From Paracoccus aurantiacus (GTDB lineage: Bacteria > Pseudomonadota > Alphaproteobacteria > Rhodobacterales > Rhodobacteraceae), in contig NZ_VOPL01000008.1 of the NCBI RefSeq assembly GCF_007993065.1, forward strand, positions 1 to 64,000: a stretch of 64,000 nt of DNA, given 5' to 3'. The notes beneath the pieces were generated by a model. The model was not told where the DNA came from. It saw nothing but the letters and a program-made list of their open reading frames with translations, and did not search any database. Positions 45,674 through 53,718 of the stretch are shown in pieces. Numbering within the stretch: position 1 is the stretch's first letter; the number at the start of each line of letters is the position of its first letter. The position numbers were made by a program, and so were the translations under genes.

Positions 45674-46536
45674 TCGCTGCTGTCCTCGTTTCCGCCTGCT
45701 CTGGCTCTGTTTCCGGGGCCGCGCGGGTCGAATATGTGGGCAGCTATGTCTGGTCCTTGCCCGATGCAGATTTCGGCGGGTTTTCGGGCATAGAGATCAG
45801 CGATGACGGCGCAGGCTTTCACGTCCTTTCGGACCGCGCGTGGGTCCGCTGGGGCAATGTCGAACGCGACAATGCCGGTCGCATCCGCGGGCTGTCCATG
45901 TCGGGCCGCGCGCAGTTGCAGGACAGCGAGGGACAGCCGCTGAAACCCGGCCGTCTTGGCGACAGCGAAGGCCTTGCCATAGGCCGGGACGGTGTGGCCT
46001 GGGTCAGCTTCGAGGGGCTTAACCGCATCGCGCGCTATGACGATTTCGACCGCCCCGCGCGCCGGGTGCCGGTGCCGCCGGAATGGCGCGCGCTGCAAAC
46101 GAATGAGGGATTCGAGGCGCTTGCCATCGACGCGGCGGGCGACCTGCTGACGCTGCCGGAATATGCGCCGGAGGGCGGGGATTTCCCGGTCTGGCGCTTT
46201 CACGACGGCAAATGGGATCAGCCCTTCACCATCCCTGCCGATCCGGGCTGGCAGGCGGTGGGTGCCGATATCGGCCCCGACGGGCGCCTGTATCTTCTGG
46301 AACGCAATTTTCGCGGCATTCTTGGCTTCCGCTCGCGCGTGCGGCGGTTCGTGCTGAACGACGGGGGTGTCAGCGGCGGCGAAACGCTTCTGACATCGGG
46401 CACGCTGCAATATGACAATCTGGAAGGGCTGGCGGTCTGGGAGGATGCCCTTGGAATGCGCATCACAATGATATCCGATGACAACTTTCTTCCTGTGCAG
46501 CGGACGGAACTTGTCGAATACCGCGTTTCAGAGTGA
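45646..46536 (+). CDS. Phytase-like esterase domain lipoprotein
   Basis: A 296-residue exported protein of the esterase-like activity of phytase family. It has a beta-propeller pattern with FGGFSGIEISDDGAGFHVLSDR, DSEGLAIGRDG and NEGFEALAIDAAGDLL. The N-terminus is a lipoprotein signal with lipobox VSAC (Cys18 region), so it is probably anchored to a membrane. The start lies inside mepA. True phytase activity is not implied by the family name; substrate unknown. Confidence 0.8.
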   Translation: MSGRRYRALIAAVLVSACSGSVSGAARVEYVGSYVWSLPDADFGGFSGIEISDDGAGFHVLSDRAWVRWGNVERDNAGRIRGLSMSGRAQLQDSEGQPLKPGRLGDSEGLAIGRDGVAWVSFEGLNRIARYDDFDRPARRVPVPPEWRALQTNEGFEALAIDAAGDLLTLPEYAPEGGDFPVWRFHDGKWDQPFTIPADPGWQAVGADIGPDGRLYLLERNFRGILGFRSRVRRFVLNDGGVSGGETLLTSGTLQYDNLEGLAVWEDALGMRITMISDDNFLPVQRTELVEYRVSE

Positions 46537-46588
46537 TCCCTGCCTGATGCCGAAGGTGCCGCAGCAGCTGCGCCGTGGGTAAACCCTG

Positions 46589-46617
46589 TTGACAAGTGGC
46601 GCGCGCACGCCCTATGC
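46589..46617 (+). promoter_or_regulatory. Strong sigma70-like promoter of the queuosine transporter gene
   Basis: TTGACA at 46589-46594, an exact 17-base spacer, and CTATGC at 46612-46617. The expected transcript starts near 46624, leaving a leader of about 54 bases before the ATG. No known preQ1 riboswitch pattern was recognised in the leader. Confidence 0.5.
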
Positions 46618-46677
46618 GGCCAACGTCCGCAACCGCGGGCCGAGTTGTTCCGCCACCTTGTAAAACGGAAACTGTAT

Positions 46678-47292
46678 ATGACCCGCTTCCTTCCCGGCGT
46701 TGTCGCCATGACCATCATTGTCGTGGCCTCGAATATACTGGTTCAGTACCACCTTGGCGCGTGGCTGACCTGGGGTGCGATCACCTATCCCTTCGCCTTT
46801 CTCGTCACCGACGTCATGAACCGCGTGTACGGCCCGGCTGCCGCGCGTCGTATCGTGCTGGCAGGCTTCGTCGTCGGGGTGCTCTGCTCTCTGATTGCAG
46901 CGGGGATGGACAAGACGACGCTGCGAATCGCGATTGCCTCTGGCGCGGCGTTCCTTCTTGCGCAGCTTCTCGACATCACGGTGTTCAACGCGCTGCGCAA
47001 CAATGGCGGCTGGTGGAAAGCGCCGCTGCTGTCCTCGTTCTTCGGATCGGCGCTGGATACGGCGCTGTTCTTCTCGGTCGCGTTCGCTGCGCGGTTCAGC
47101 TTCATTGACCCGTCTGACGATGTGTCATGGGCGAATGAGCACCTGCCCCTGCTGGGATTTGGCCCAGACGCGCCGCTTTGGGCGTCGCTTGGCACGGCGG
47201 ATTGGCTGATGAAGATGTTGCTCGCTTTGCTGGCACTGGTGCCCTTCCGTCTCATTGTCCGCAATATCTTGCGTCCACGCCCTGTAATTTGA
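46678..47292 (+). CDS. Queuosine precursor transporter (YhhQ/COG1738)
   Basis: A 204-residue membrane protein with about six helices matching the VUT/YhhQ family that imports 7-cyano-7-deazaguanine or preQ1 for tRNA queuosine. Marks are WLTWGAITYPFAFLVTDVMNRVYGP and QLLDITVFNALRNNGGWWKAPLLSSFFGSALDT. ATG at 46678 is preferred to an upstream TTG (46645). The rest of the queuosine pathway is not in the window. Confidence 0.88.
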   Translation: MTRFLPGVVAMTIIVVASNILVQYHLGAWLTWGAITYPFAFLVTDVMNRVYGPAAARRIVLAGFVVGVLCSLIAAGMDKTTLRIAIASGAAFLLAQLLDITVFNALRNNGGWWKAPLLSSFFGSALDTALFFSVAFAARFSFIDPSDDVSWANEHLPLLGFGPDAPLWASLGTADWLMKMLLALLALVPFRLIVRNILRPRPVI

Positions 47293-47358
47293 GTTGACTT
47301 ATCCACAAGCTGTGGCACCCTTTCCTTACGTGGCAACATATTGAAAGGAGGTGGTCCA

Positions 47359-47415
47359 GTGTCGAGAGTGATATTGGAGAGAGGTATTGGGACAGTCAGG
47401 GGGGCCGCGGCCTAG
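47359..47415 (+). CDS. 18-residue mini-ORF, possible leader peptide
   Basis: GTG start seven bases after an AGGAGG core, 18 codons (MSRVILERGIGTVRGAAA), TAG stop. In this GC-rich genome it uses AGA twice, AGG once and ATA once, all rare. The second half of the ORF contains the 5' arm of a 9-bp long-range stem, so a translating ribosome would melt that stem. Coding is supported only by the exceptional ribosome site and clean frame, so the peptide itself may be irrelevant. Confidence 0.5.
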   Translation: MSRVILERGIGTVRGAAA

Positions 47416-47494
47416 GGGCAGACCTTTGGGTTCAGAACCCTGACTGGGACGGACGGATCTTCGATCCCTAACCGGACCATCTCCGTAGATCTCG

Positions 47495-47531
47495 CGGGCC
47501 GCTGCCGGATGGCGCGGCCCGTTCTATTTTT
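47495..47531 (+). terminator. Strong intrinsic terminator after the mini-ORF unit
   Basis: CGGGCCGC (47495-47502) pairs with GCGGCCCG (47514-47521), extended inside by GCC-ggat-GGC with one bulged T. TTCTATTTTT follows. It lies 60 bases before the start of the receiver-phosphatase gene, so it either ends a small RNA or attenuates that gene. Confidence 0.85.
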
Positions 47532-47591
47532 CCCGATCCTGACGATGCCTGAGCGCCGATTCACCGAAGCTTAGGTAATTTGCGCTAATCC

Positions 47592-48860
47592 ATGCGCATG
47601 CCCACAGGGATTCGCCCTTCCAGACCTGCCTCGACTTCGGTTGCGCGCCGAAGGATGGTGCTTGTGGTCGATGAAAGCCGTGCGCAGCGTGCCATGCTTC
47701 GCATTCATCTGACCCGCGCCGGATACGAGGTGAACGAGGCGACGAACGGCGACGATGCGCTTGCCTTCTGCACATCGCGCCGCCCGGATGTGGTCCTGTC
47801 AGATTGGGTCATGGCCGGGATGACGGGGCCGGAACTGTGTCAGAAACTGCGCAACGGGGCGACCGACGGATATGTCTATTTCATCCTGCTGTCGTCGAAG
47901 GATCAGCCCGCCGATATTGCCTTCGGCCTGGAAAGTGGCGCGGACGATTTCCTGACCAAGCCGACCTCTGCGGCAGAGCTTCTGGCGCGATTGCGTGCCG
48001 GCGAACGTATACTCCTGCTTCAGGACGAATCACGCAAGGTCAATGCACGCCTGACCGAAACGCTGGAGGCGCTGCGCAAGGCGCAGGTCGCGATGGATCG
48101 CGACCTGAACGAAGCCCGGCGACTTCAGCAGGGGCTGATTGGCGAACGGCATACGCAATTCGGTGATTTCAGCGTGTCCAACCTGCTGCGTCCGGCGGGC
48201 CATGTCGGGGGCGATCTGACCGGAAGTTTCGCAATCAATGCACAGCGTTTCGGCGTTTTTGCCATAGACGTTTCTGGTCACGGCGTGGCGGCGGCGCTGA
48301 TGACGGCGCGGCTTGCGACGCAGCTTTCGGCATCGCTCGATCAGAACGCGGCGTTGTTCATCGACGAATACGGCCTTTACGATTCGCGGCCTCCCGCAGT
48401 TCTGGCGCGATATCTAAACCACCAGATGCTGTCCGATCTGCGCGTGGATACGTATTTCACCATGGTTTATGCGGTAATCGACCAGCAAAGCGGCGAGGTC
48501 AGGCTGGTTCAGGCCGGCCACCCCCACCCGATGGTGCAGCGCGCGAGCGGCGAGGTCGAGCTTGTCGGAAATGGCGGCTTCCCGATCGGCGTGATCGAAA
48601 ATGCGCGATACGAAGAGATCACCCTGACGCTCAACCCCGGCGACAAGCTTGTCATTGCCTCGGACGGTATCTGGGATGCGACCAATCCATCGGGCCAGAT
48701 GCTGGGCACGGATGGGCTGTCCGCGATCATGCAGACCAACCGGATGAGCGAAGGCCTGGGTCTGATGGAGGCAATGGTCTGGTCGGTCCTGCGCTTCAGC
48801 GGTGGTCAGCAGGAAGACGACATCTCTGCCCTGCTGATCGAGCGTAAAGCGGCACCCTGA
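47592..48860 (+). CDS. Response regulator with PP2C (SpoIIE/RsbU) phosphatase output
   Basis: A 422-residue two-domain signalling protein. The N-terminal receiver domain (about 22-135) has acidic Asp27/Glu28, phospho-acceptor Asp71 in VVLSDWVM and Lys123 in FLTKP. A coiled-coil linker (about 135-175) leads to the PP2C domain (about 180-420). This carries VGGDLTG, AIDVSGHGVAAALM, SDGIWDA and EDDISALL, all metal-site motifs. Such proteins dephosphorylate anti-sigma antagonists or related switches. No sensor kinase or anti-sigma gene is adjacent. A structured leader unit lies directly upstream. Confidence 0.9.
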   Translation: MRMPTGIRPSRPASTSVARRRMVLVVDESRAQRAMLRIHLTRAGYEVNEATNGDDALAFCTSRRPDVVLSDWVMAGMTGPELCQKLRNGATDGYVYFILLSSKDQPADIAFGLESGADDFLTKPTSAAELLARLRAGERILLLQDESRKVNARLTETLEALRKAQVAMDRDLNEARRLQQGLIGERHTQFGDFSVSNLLRPAGHVGGDLTGSFAINAQRFGVFAIDVSGHGVAAALMTARLATQLSASLDQNAALFIDEYGLYDSRPPAVLARYLNHQMLSDLRVDTYFTMVYAVIDQQSGEVRLVQAGHPHPMVQRASGEVELVGNGGFPIGVIENARYEEITLTLNPGDKLVIASDGIWDATNPSGQMLGTDGLSAIMQTNRMSEGLGLMEAMVWSVLRFSGGQQEDDISALLIERKAAP

Positions 48861-48935
48861 CGCCCCTGAGCAGCGCCAGCATTGCAGAGGACAACCTTGG
48901 CGGACGGCGTCGCGGCCACGCCTCAGCTTCTCGTC

Positions 48936-51900
48936 TCATGCTGCGGCAAGGTTGGCGGCAAGACCGTCCAGCGCCTCCTCAGCTGCGGCGCGATTGCGGG
49001 CGATCGCTGCCTGTTTCACTGGGCCATAACCACGCATTTCCGTCGGCGCGGCCAGGATTTTCAGCGCTGTGTTGACCTCAGCGGCGCTGATCCGCGCCGG
49101 AAGCGCCTTCAGAACGCCCTTGTACCAGTCGATCAGCTCCCGTTCCTCGCGCCGCTCGGCGAGCAGCCCGAACGGATCGAAAGCCGTGCCCCGCAGGGCT
49201 TTGCCACGGGCGAGAACGCGAAGGAATGGTGTCAGCCACGGCCCGAAGCGGCGCTTTACCGGGCGCCCGCGCGTGTCCCGACGCGCCGGCAGGAAGGGCG
49301 GGGCGAGATTATAGACCATTCTTCCGCCTTCAAAATCCCCTGCCAAGCGCTCGCGGAACGCTTGCGAGCTAAGCAGTCGCGCGACTTCGTATTCATCCTT
49401 ATATGCCATCAACCTGAACAGCGCGCGCGCCGCTGTGGCCAGCAATGCCTCACGCTTCGCCGGAGGCAACTCGGGCAGTGCGGTTGCGAAGTTGCCGATC
49501 ACCTCACGGAACTGCGCGGCATAGGCGGCATTCTGATATTCGGTCAGCTCGGCGGAAAACCGATCCAGAAGGCTGGCCGACGTCTCGGTGGCGGCGGGCG
49601 GTTCGGTCAGGGGCAGGCGATCGGGTGCTGCGGCCAGCACACGACCAAGATCGAAAGCGCGCCGATTGGCCTCGATTGCGGTGCCGTTGAGGCGGATCGC
49701 CTGATAAAGCGCATCAAGTCCGACCGGCACCAGCCCCGCCTGCCACGCATAGCCGAGCAGCAGCACGTTCGCGAACACGCTGTCGCCAAGAAGCTTCTGG
49801 GAAACCCGGTTCGCATCCAGCGCCATCACATTGCCGGCCCCGACCGCCTTGCTGATTGCGCCAAGCCGCGCGTCGACGCGCAGATCGGCATCGCGGTTCA
49901 GCACCAGATCGCCAGTCGGCATTTCTGCCAGGTTCAGGACAGCGCGCGTGCCGGGCCTGTAAAGCGCCGAGGCTTTCGGGGCCGAGGCAACCACGATATC
50001 GCAGCCGATCATTGCATCGGCCGCGCCATTTTCGATCCGCAACTGGTTGATTTCGTCCGGGTGCGAGGCAAGGCGGACGTATCCCAGAACGGTGCCGAAT
50101 TTCTGCGCGAAGCCGGTGAAATCCAGCACGCTTGATCCCTTGCCCTCCAGATGTGCCGCCATTGTGATAAGCGCGCCCACTGTGACAACGCCCGTTCCGC
50201 CGACGCCGCCGACAAGCAGATCGTAAGGCTGGCGCAGCTCCGGCAGGTCGGGCAATTCGATGCCGGACATCAGTGCGTCCATATCCAGATCGGCCGATCT
50301 GGGCTTTTTGCGCGACGCCCCTTCGATGGTCACGAAGCTGGGGCAGAAACCACCAAGGCAGGAGAAATCCTTGTTGCAACTGTTCTGGTTGATCCGCCGC
50401 TTGCGGCCGAATGGCGTCTCGACCGGCTCGACAGACAGGCAGTTCGACGCGACAGAACAGTCGCCGCAGCCTTCGCAGACACGTTCGTTGATGACGACGG
50501 CCTTTGCCGGGTCCTCCATCAACCCGCGCTTGCGCCGGCGCCGCTTCTCAGTCGCGCAGGTCTGTTCATAGATCAGCACCGTGACGCCCGGAATGTCGCG
50601 CAATTCGCGTTGCACAATATCCAGGCGATCGCGGTGATCGAATGTGGTGGCGTCGGGAAATTCGGCGCGGTCGAACTTTTCCGGCGTGTCGCTGACCACC
50701 GCAATGCGCCCGACGCCTTCGGCGCGGCAGGTCTGGGCGATGGCTGCGGCACTGACCGGGCCATCGACGGGCTGCCCGCCTGTCATCGCGACAGCGTCGT
50801 TATACAGGATCTTGTAGGTTATATTTGCCTGCGCAGCGACCGATTGCCGGATCGCCAGCGAGCCAGAGTGATACCACGTCCCCTCGCCAAGGTTCTGGAA
50901 AATGTGCTTGCCGCCGTTATAGGCCTGCCGCGCGATCCACGGCACGCCTTCGCCGCCCATCTGCGCGTAGCCGACGGTATTGCGGTCCATCCAGCTTGCC
51001 ATCACGTGACAGCCGATCCCGGAAGCCGCCATGCTGCCATCGGGAAGCTTGGTCGAGGTGTTGTGCGGGCAGCCCGAGCAGAAATAGGGCGTCCGCGTTG
51101 CCCCCGCGACATTCATCGTCAGATCCGGCACCTGCGCGAGTGCCGCGGCCCGTGCCGGAAAATTCTCGGCAGGGAAATGGCGGTGCAGGCGGTCGGCGAT
51201 GATCGGGGCAAGCAGGCGCGGCGACAGCTCGCCCGAGAAAGGGATCAGGTTCGCGCCGGTTTCGTCGTGCTTGCCGACCATCGCCTGCGGCTTGTCGCCG
51301 GGCCAGTCGTAGAAATGTTCCTTGAACTGGCTTTCGATGATGCCGCGCTTTTCCTCGACCACCAGCACCTCGGCCTTGTGGCGCATGAAACGCAGCGCAT
51401 CGCGCCGTGCCAGCGGCCAGACCATGCCGACCTTGTAAATGTCGATGCCAAGGCGGCGGCAGGCGTCTTCGTCCAGCCCAAGCAGGCGCAGCGCCTCCAT
51501 CAGGTCAAGATGGCCCTTTCCCGTCGTGACGATGCCATAGCTCGCATCCTTGATGTCATAGATGCGCCGGTCGATGGGGTTGGCTTCGACAAAGGCTTCG
51601 ACCGCGCGCAGCTTGTGGGTCAGGCGTGTCTCGATCTCTGGGCTTGGCAGGTCGGCGGGGCGGATATGCAGCCCGCCCGGCGGCGGATCGAATTGCGGGA
51701 TCGTGAATTCGCGGTCGGCTGGCAGTTCGACCGAGGCGCCGGATTCGACTGTTTCGGAAATCGCCTTGAACCCGACCCACGTGCCCGAAAAACGTGACAG
51801 CGCAAAGCCGTACTCTCCAAACGAAAGATATTCGGCAACCGAAGCCGGGTTCAGCACCGGCATGAACCAGGTCATGAAGGCCACGTCCGACTGATGCGGC

Positions 51901-52376
51901 ATCGACGAGGAAACGCAGCCGTGATCGTCCCCCGCCACGACCAGCACGCCTCCTTTCGGCGACGAACCGTAGGCATTGCCGTGGCGCAGCGCATCGCCGG
52001 AGCGATCGACGCCCGGTCCTTTGCCATACCACATCGCAAACACGCCCTCGACCCGCGCGTCGGGGTCCAGGATCGCCTGTTGAGATCCCAGAACAGCCGT
52101 CGCGCCAAGATCCTCGTTCACGGCCGGAAGAAAGGTGATGTCTTCCTCGGCAAGGCGCTTTTTCGCGCGCCAAAGCTCCTGATCCACGCCGCCAAGGGGC
52201 GACCCGCGATAGCCGGAAACGAAGCCGGCCGTATTCAGGCCACCCTCGCGGTCCCTGCGGGCCTGATCCATGAGGATACGCACAAGGGCCTGGGTGCCTG
52301 TCAGAAAAACCCGCCCGGTCTTTGCGTCGTAGCGATCCTCTAATGCGTAGCTTTGCGGATTCGACTGATCCAGCAT
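48936..52376 (-). CDS. Fused indolepyruvate ferredoxin oxidoreductase
   Basis: A 1146-residue fused alpha-gamma 2-oxoacid:ferredoxin oxidoreductase that decarboxylates aryl pyruvates from aromatic amino acid breakdown to aryl-CoA. The N-terminal pyrimidine-binding part includes GFVSGYRGSPLGGVD. The TPP-binding domain has YFCSGCPHNTSTK and GIGCHVMASWMD. A ferredoxin-like region is CEGCGDCSVASNC plus NQNSCNKDFSCLGGFC. A C-terminal gamma domain (LVGGVGGTGVVTVGALI) and a further helical region follow. It is divergent from an Lrp regulator, the usual arrangement in alphaproteobacteria. Confidence 0.93.
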   Translation of the reverse strand: MLDQSNPQSYALEDRYDAKTGRVFLTGTQALVRILMDQARRDREGGLNTAGFVSGYRGSPLGGVDQELWRAKKRLAEEDITFLPAVNEDLGATAVLGSQQAILDPDARVEGVFAMWYGKGPGVDRSGDALRHGNAYGSSPKGGVLVVAGDDHGCVSSSMPHQSDVAFMTWFMPVLNPASVAEYLSFGEYGFALSRFSGTWVGFKAISETVESGASVELPADREFTIPQFDPPPGGLHIRPADLPSPEIETRLTHKLRAVEAFVEANPIDRRIYDIKDASYGIVTTGKGHLDLMEALRLLGLDEDACRRLGIDIYKVGMVWPLARRDALRFMRHKAEVLVVEEKRGIIESQFKEHFYDWPGDKPQAMVGKHDETGANLIPFSGELSPRLLAPIIADRLHRHFPAENFPARAAALAQVPDLTMNVAGATRTPYFCSGCPHNTSTKLPDGSMAASGIGCHVMASWMDRNTVGYAQMGGEGVPWIARQAYNGGKHIFQNLGEGTWYHSGSLAIRQSVAAQANITYKILYNDAVAMTGGQPVDGPVSAAAIAQTCRAEGVGRIAVVSDTPEKFDRAEFPDATTFDHRDRLDIVQRELRDIPGVTVLIYEQTCATEKRRRRKRGLMEDPAKAVVINERVCEGCGDCSVASNCLSVEPVETPFGRKRRINQNSCNKDFSCLGGFCPSFVTIEGASRKKPRSADLDMDALMSGIELPDLPELRQPYDLLVGGVGGTGVVTVGALITMAAHLEGKGSSVLDFTGFAQKFGTVLGYVRLASHPDEINQLRIENGAADAMIGCDIVVASAPKASALYRPGTRAVLNLAEMPTGDLVLNRDADLRVDARLGAISKAVGAGNVMALDANRVSQKLLGDSVFANVLLLGYAWQAGLVPVGLDALYQAIRLNGTAIEANRRAFDLGRVLAAAPDRLPLTEPPAATETSASLLDRFSAELTEYQNAAYAAQFREVIGNFATALPELPPAKREALLATAARALFRLMAYKDEYEVARLLSSQAFRERLAGDFEGGRMVYNLAPPFLPARRDTRGRPVKRRFGPWLTPFLRVLARGKALRGTAFDPFGLLAERREERELIDWYKGVLKALPARISAAEVNTALKILAAPTEMRGYGPVKQAAIARNRAAAEEALDGLAANLAAA

Positions 52377-52435
52377 GGCGGCTCCTCCTGTGATGAGATC
52401 AGGATAGGTCAGTTCATCTGGTAAATCTGGTCAAA

Positions 52436-52448
52436 ATTACGCGGTAAT
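52436..52448. promoter_or_regulatory. Possible Lrp operator between ior and lrp-like gene
   Basis: ATTAC-gcg-GTAAT is a perfect inverted repeat in the AT-rich 113-base divergent region. Two ATAATC direct repeats lie at 52455-52460 and 52464-52469. These are plausible binding sites for the divergently encoded Lrp/AsnC protein, though no direct proof is in the sequence. Confidence 0.45.
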
Positions 52449-52489
52449 GCGAAGATAATCGGAATAATCTACCGAATAGATGAGGAATC

Positions 52490-52957
52490 ATGACCGATAT
52501 TGAGATCACGTCGGCTGACCGGGCGATCATCCGCGCACTTCAGCACGATTGCCGCATGTCGAATGCGCAGCTGGCCGACAAGGTCGGGATGTCTGCCTCT
52601 GCCTGTTGGCGCCGCGTGCGGCTGCTGGAGGAGGCGGGCGTCATTGCCGGATATTCGGCGATTGTCGATGCCGACCGCGCCGGGCTTGGCTTTCATGCCA
52701 TCGTTCACGTTCGCCTTTCGCGGCATGATCGCGGTGCTGTCCAGCGGGTGATGTCAGAGCTTTCGTCCCGCGCCGAGGTGGTCGAGTGCTTCGCGACGAC
52801 GGGGCAATATGATTACCACCTTCGGGTATTGTGCGCCGATATGGCCGCCTATCGCCGCTTCCTGGACGACTTCCTGTTTCGCCTTCCCGCGATCGAAAGT
52901 GCGCAGACCAATGTGGTGCTGGAAGACATGAAGCGCCGGATCGTCGTTCCGGTCTGA
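52490..52957 (+). CDS. Lrp/AsnC family transcriptional regulator
   Basis: A 155-residue regulator. The N-terminal winged helix-turn-helix (about 8-60) includes IIRALQHDCRMSNAQLADKVGMSASACWRRV. The C-terminal RAM domain binds amino acids (CFATTGQYDYHLRVLCADM). Divergence from the indolepyruvate oxidoreductase suggests it senses an aromatic or branched-chain amino acid and controls that gene. Confidence 0.92.
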   Translation: MTDIEITSADRAIIRALQHDCRMSNAQLADKVGMSASACWRRVRLLEEAGVIAGYSAIVDADRAGLGFHAIVHVRLSRHDRGAVQRVMSELSSRAEVVECFATTGQYDYHLRVLCADMAAYRRFLDDFLFRLPAIESAQTNVVLEDMKRRIVVPV

Positions 52958-52984
52958 ACGATGGGCGCATCGTATTAAAAACTT

Positions 52985-52996
52985 GAACAACTGTTC
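52985..52996. promoter_or_regulatory. Probable TetR operator
   Basis: GAACA-AC-TGTTC is a perfect 5-bp palindrome with a 2-base centre, inside TTGAACAACTGTTCTAA. It lies 37 bases before the TetR gene start and overlaps a TTGAAC -35-like hexamer. This is the expected place for autorepression. Confidence 0.5.
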
Positions 52997-53032
52997 TAAA
53001 TTGTGATACGCACTCATCAGGAGGACCGATCG

Positions 53033-53677
53033 ATGCGCAATGCCGCCCTGAAAGCCGATACGAGCTTGCAGATTCTCGACGTTGCCGAGGCGCTGTTTTC
53101 CGAACGCGGCTTTTCTGCCGTGTCGCTGCGGGAAATTGCACGTCAGGCAGGGGTCGTGGTGTCCAACGTCACCTATCATCATGGCGACAAGATCGGCATT
53201 CTCGCTGCGATTTATGATCGCCATACCCGCCCGATGAACGCCCGCCGGATCGAGCTTCTTGGCGAGGCGCGGCGCATCCCCGACCGGGCGGACCGTCTGA
53301 CTGCGATCCTGCGCGCCTATCTTCTGCCGGCGTTCACGTCGTCCAGCGACCTCATGGGCGGGGGCACGAGGTTCACACGGATGCGGGCGCTTCTGTCGGC
53401 GGAAGGTGACCCCGAGGCACAGCGCATCATTGCCCAGGCTTTCGATCAGACGACCAGCCAATTCATTGACGCAATCAGCGAATGCCTGCCGGGCGCTTCG
53501 CGCGGCGACATCGTCTGGCGGGCACATTTCCTGCTGGGCGCGCTCTATTACACGCTTATCAACCCAGAGCGGATCGGGCGTCTGTCGAAGGGCCAGATCA
53601 CGGCAGATGACAACGAAACGGCAATCGGCCAGCTCGTCTCGGCCACGCATGCCAGCCTGATCGCGCTGTCGCCCTGA
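53033..53677 (+). CDS. TetR/AcrR family transcriptional regulator
   Basis: A 214-residue regulator. The N-terminal helix-turn-helix reads ILDVAEALFSERGFSAVSLREIARQAGVVVSNVTYHHGDK in overlapping conserved blocks. The ligand-binding domain is of the C-terminal TetR type common in catabolic operons. The start after TCAGGAGGACCGATCG is chosen over an ATG ten codons upstream. It is followed 41 bases later by TAXI-TRAP genes on the same strand, which it probably represses. Confidence 0.9.
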   Translation: MRNAALKADTSLQILDVAEALFSERGFSAVSLREIARQAGVVVSNVTYHHGDKIGILAAIYDRHTRPMNARRIELLGEARRIPDRADRLTAILRAYLLPAFTSSSDLMGGGTRFTRMRALLSAEGDPEAQRIIAQAFDQTTSQFIDAISECLPGASRGDIVWRAHFLLGALYYTLINPERIGRLSKGQITADDNETAIGQLVSATHASLIALSP

Positions 53678-53718
53678 CAGCGCCTCTGGCGATCAAAAAC
53701 ACAACGGAGGAGGAAAAG

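Larger units (their letters stand above)
47344..47531 (+). ncRNA. Candidate structured leader/small RNA with a mini-ORF
   Basis: This 190-base unit starts with AAAGGAGGTGGTCC (47344-47357), matching 13 of 14 bases of the ideal complement to the 16S 3' end. It continues through an 18-codon ORF, then alternative hairpins. CAGTCAGGG (47393-47401) pairs perfectly with CCCTGACTG (47438-47446). GGG-ttcagaa-CCC (47428-47440) competes for the same CCC. GGATC-TTC-GATCC is at 47455-47467. It ends in a very strong terminator. The layout fits translation-coupled attenuation or an independent small RNA. No known family was recognised. Confidence 0.55.

Noticed and set aside
46625..46677. preQ1 riboswitch before the queuosine transporter
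   Set aside because: The leader is only about 54 bases and lacks the conserved preQ1-I or preQ1-II core sequence.
47299..47307. Perfect DnaA box TTATCCACA, possible replication origin
   Set aside because: Only one box, no cluster, and no dnaA, parAB, repABC or hemE-type origin neighbours. The site is better explained by chance or the adjoining CCACA-agc-TGTGG repeat.
47313..47331. TGGCAC sequence as a sigma54 -24 element before the mini-ORF
   Set aside because: No GC doublet at the required distance.
47428..47440. GGGTTCAGAACCC resembling a tRNA T-arm
   Set aside because: No acceptor stem, anticodon arm or CCA end surrounds it, and it fits the alternative hairpins of the mini-ORF unit.
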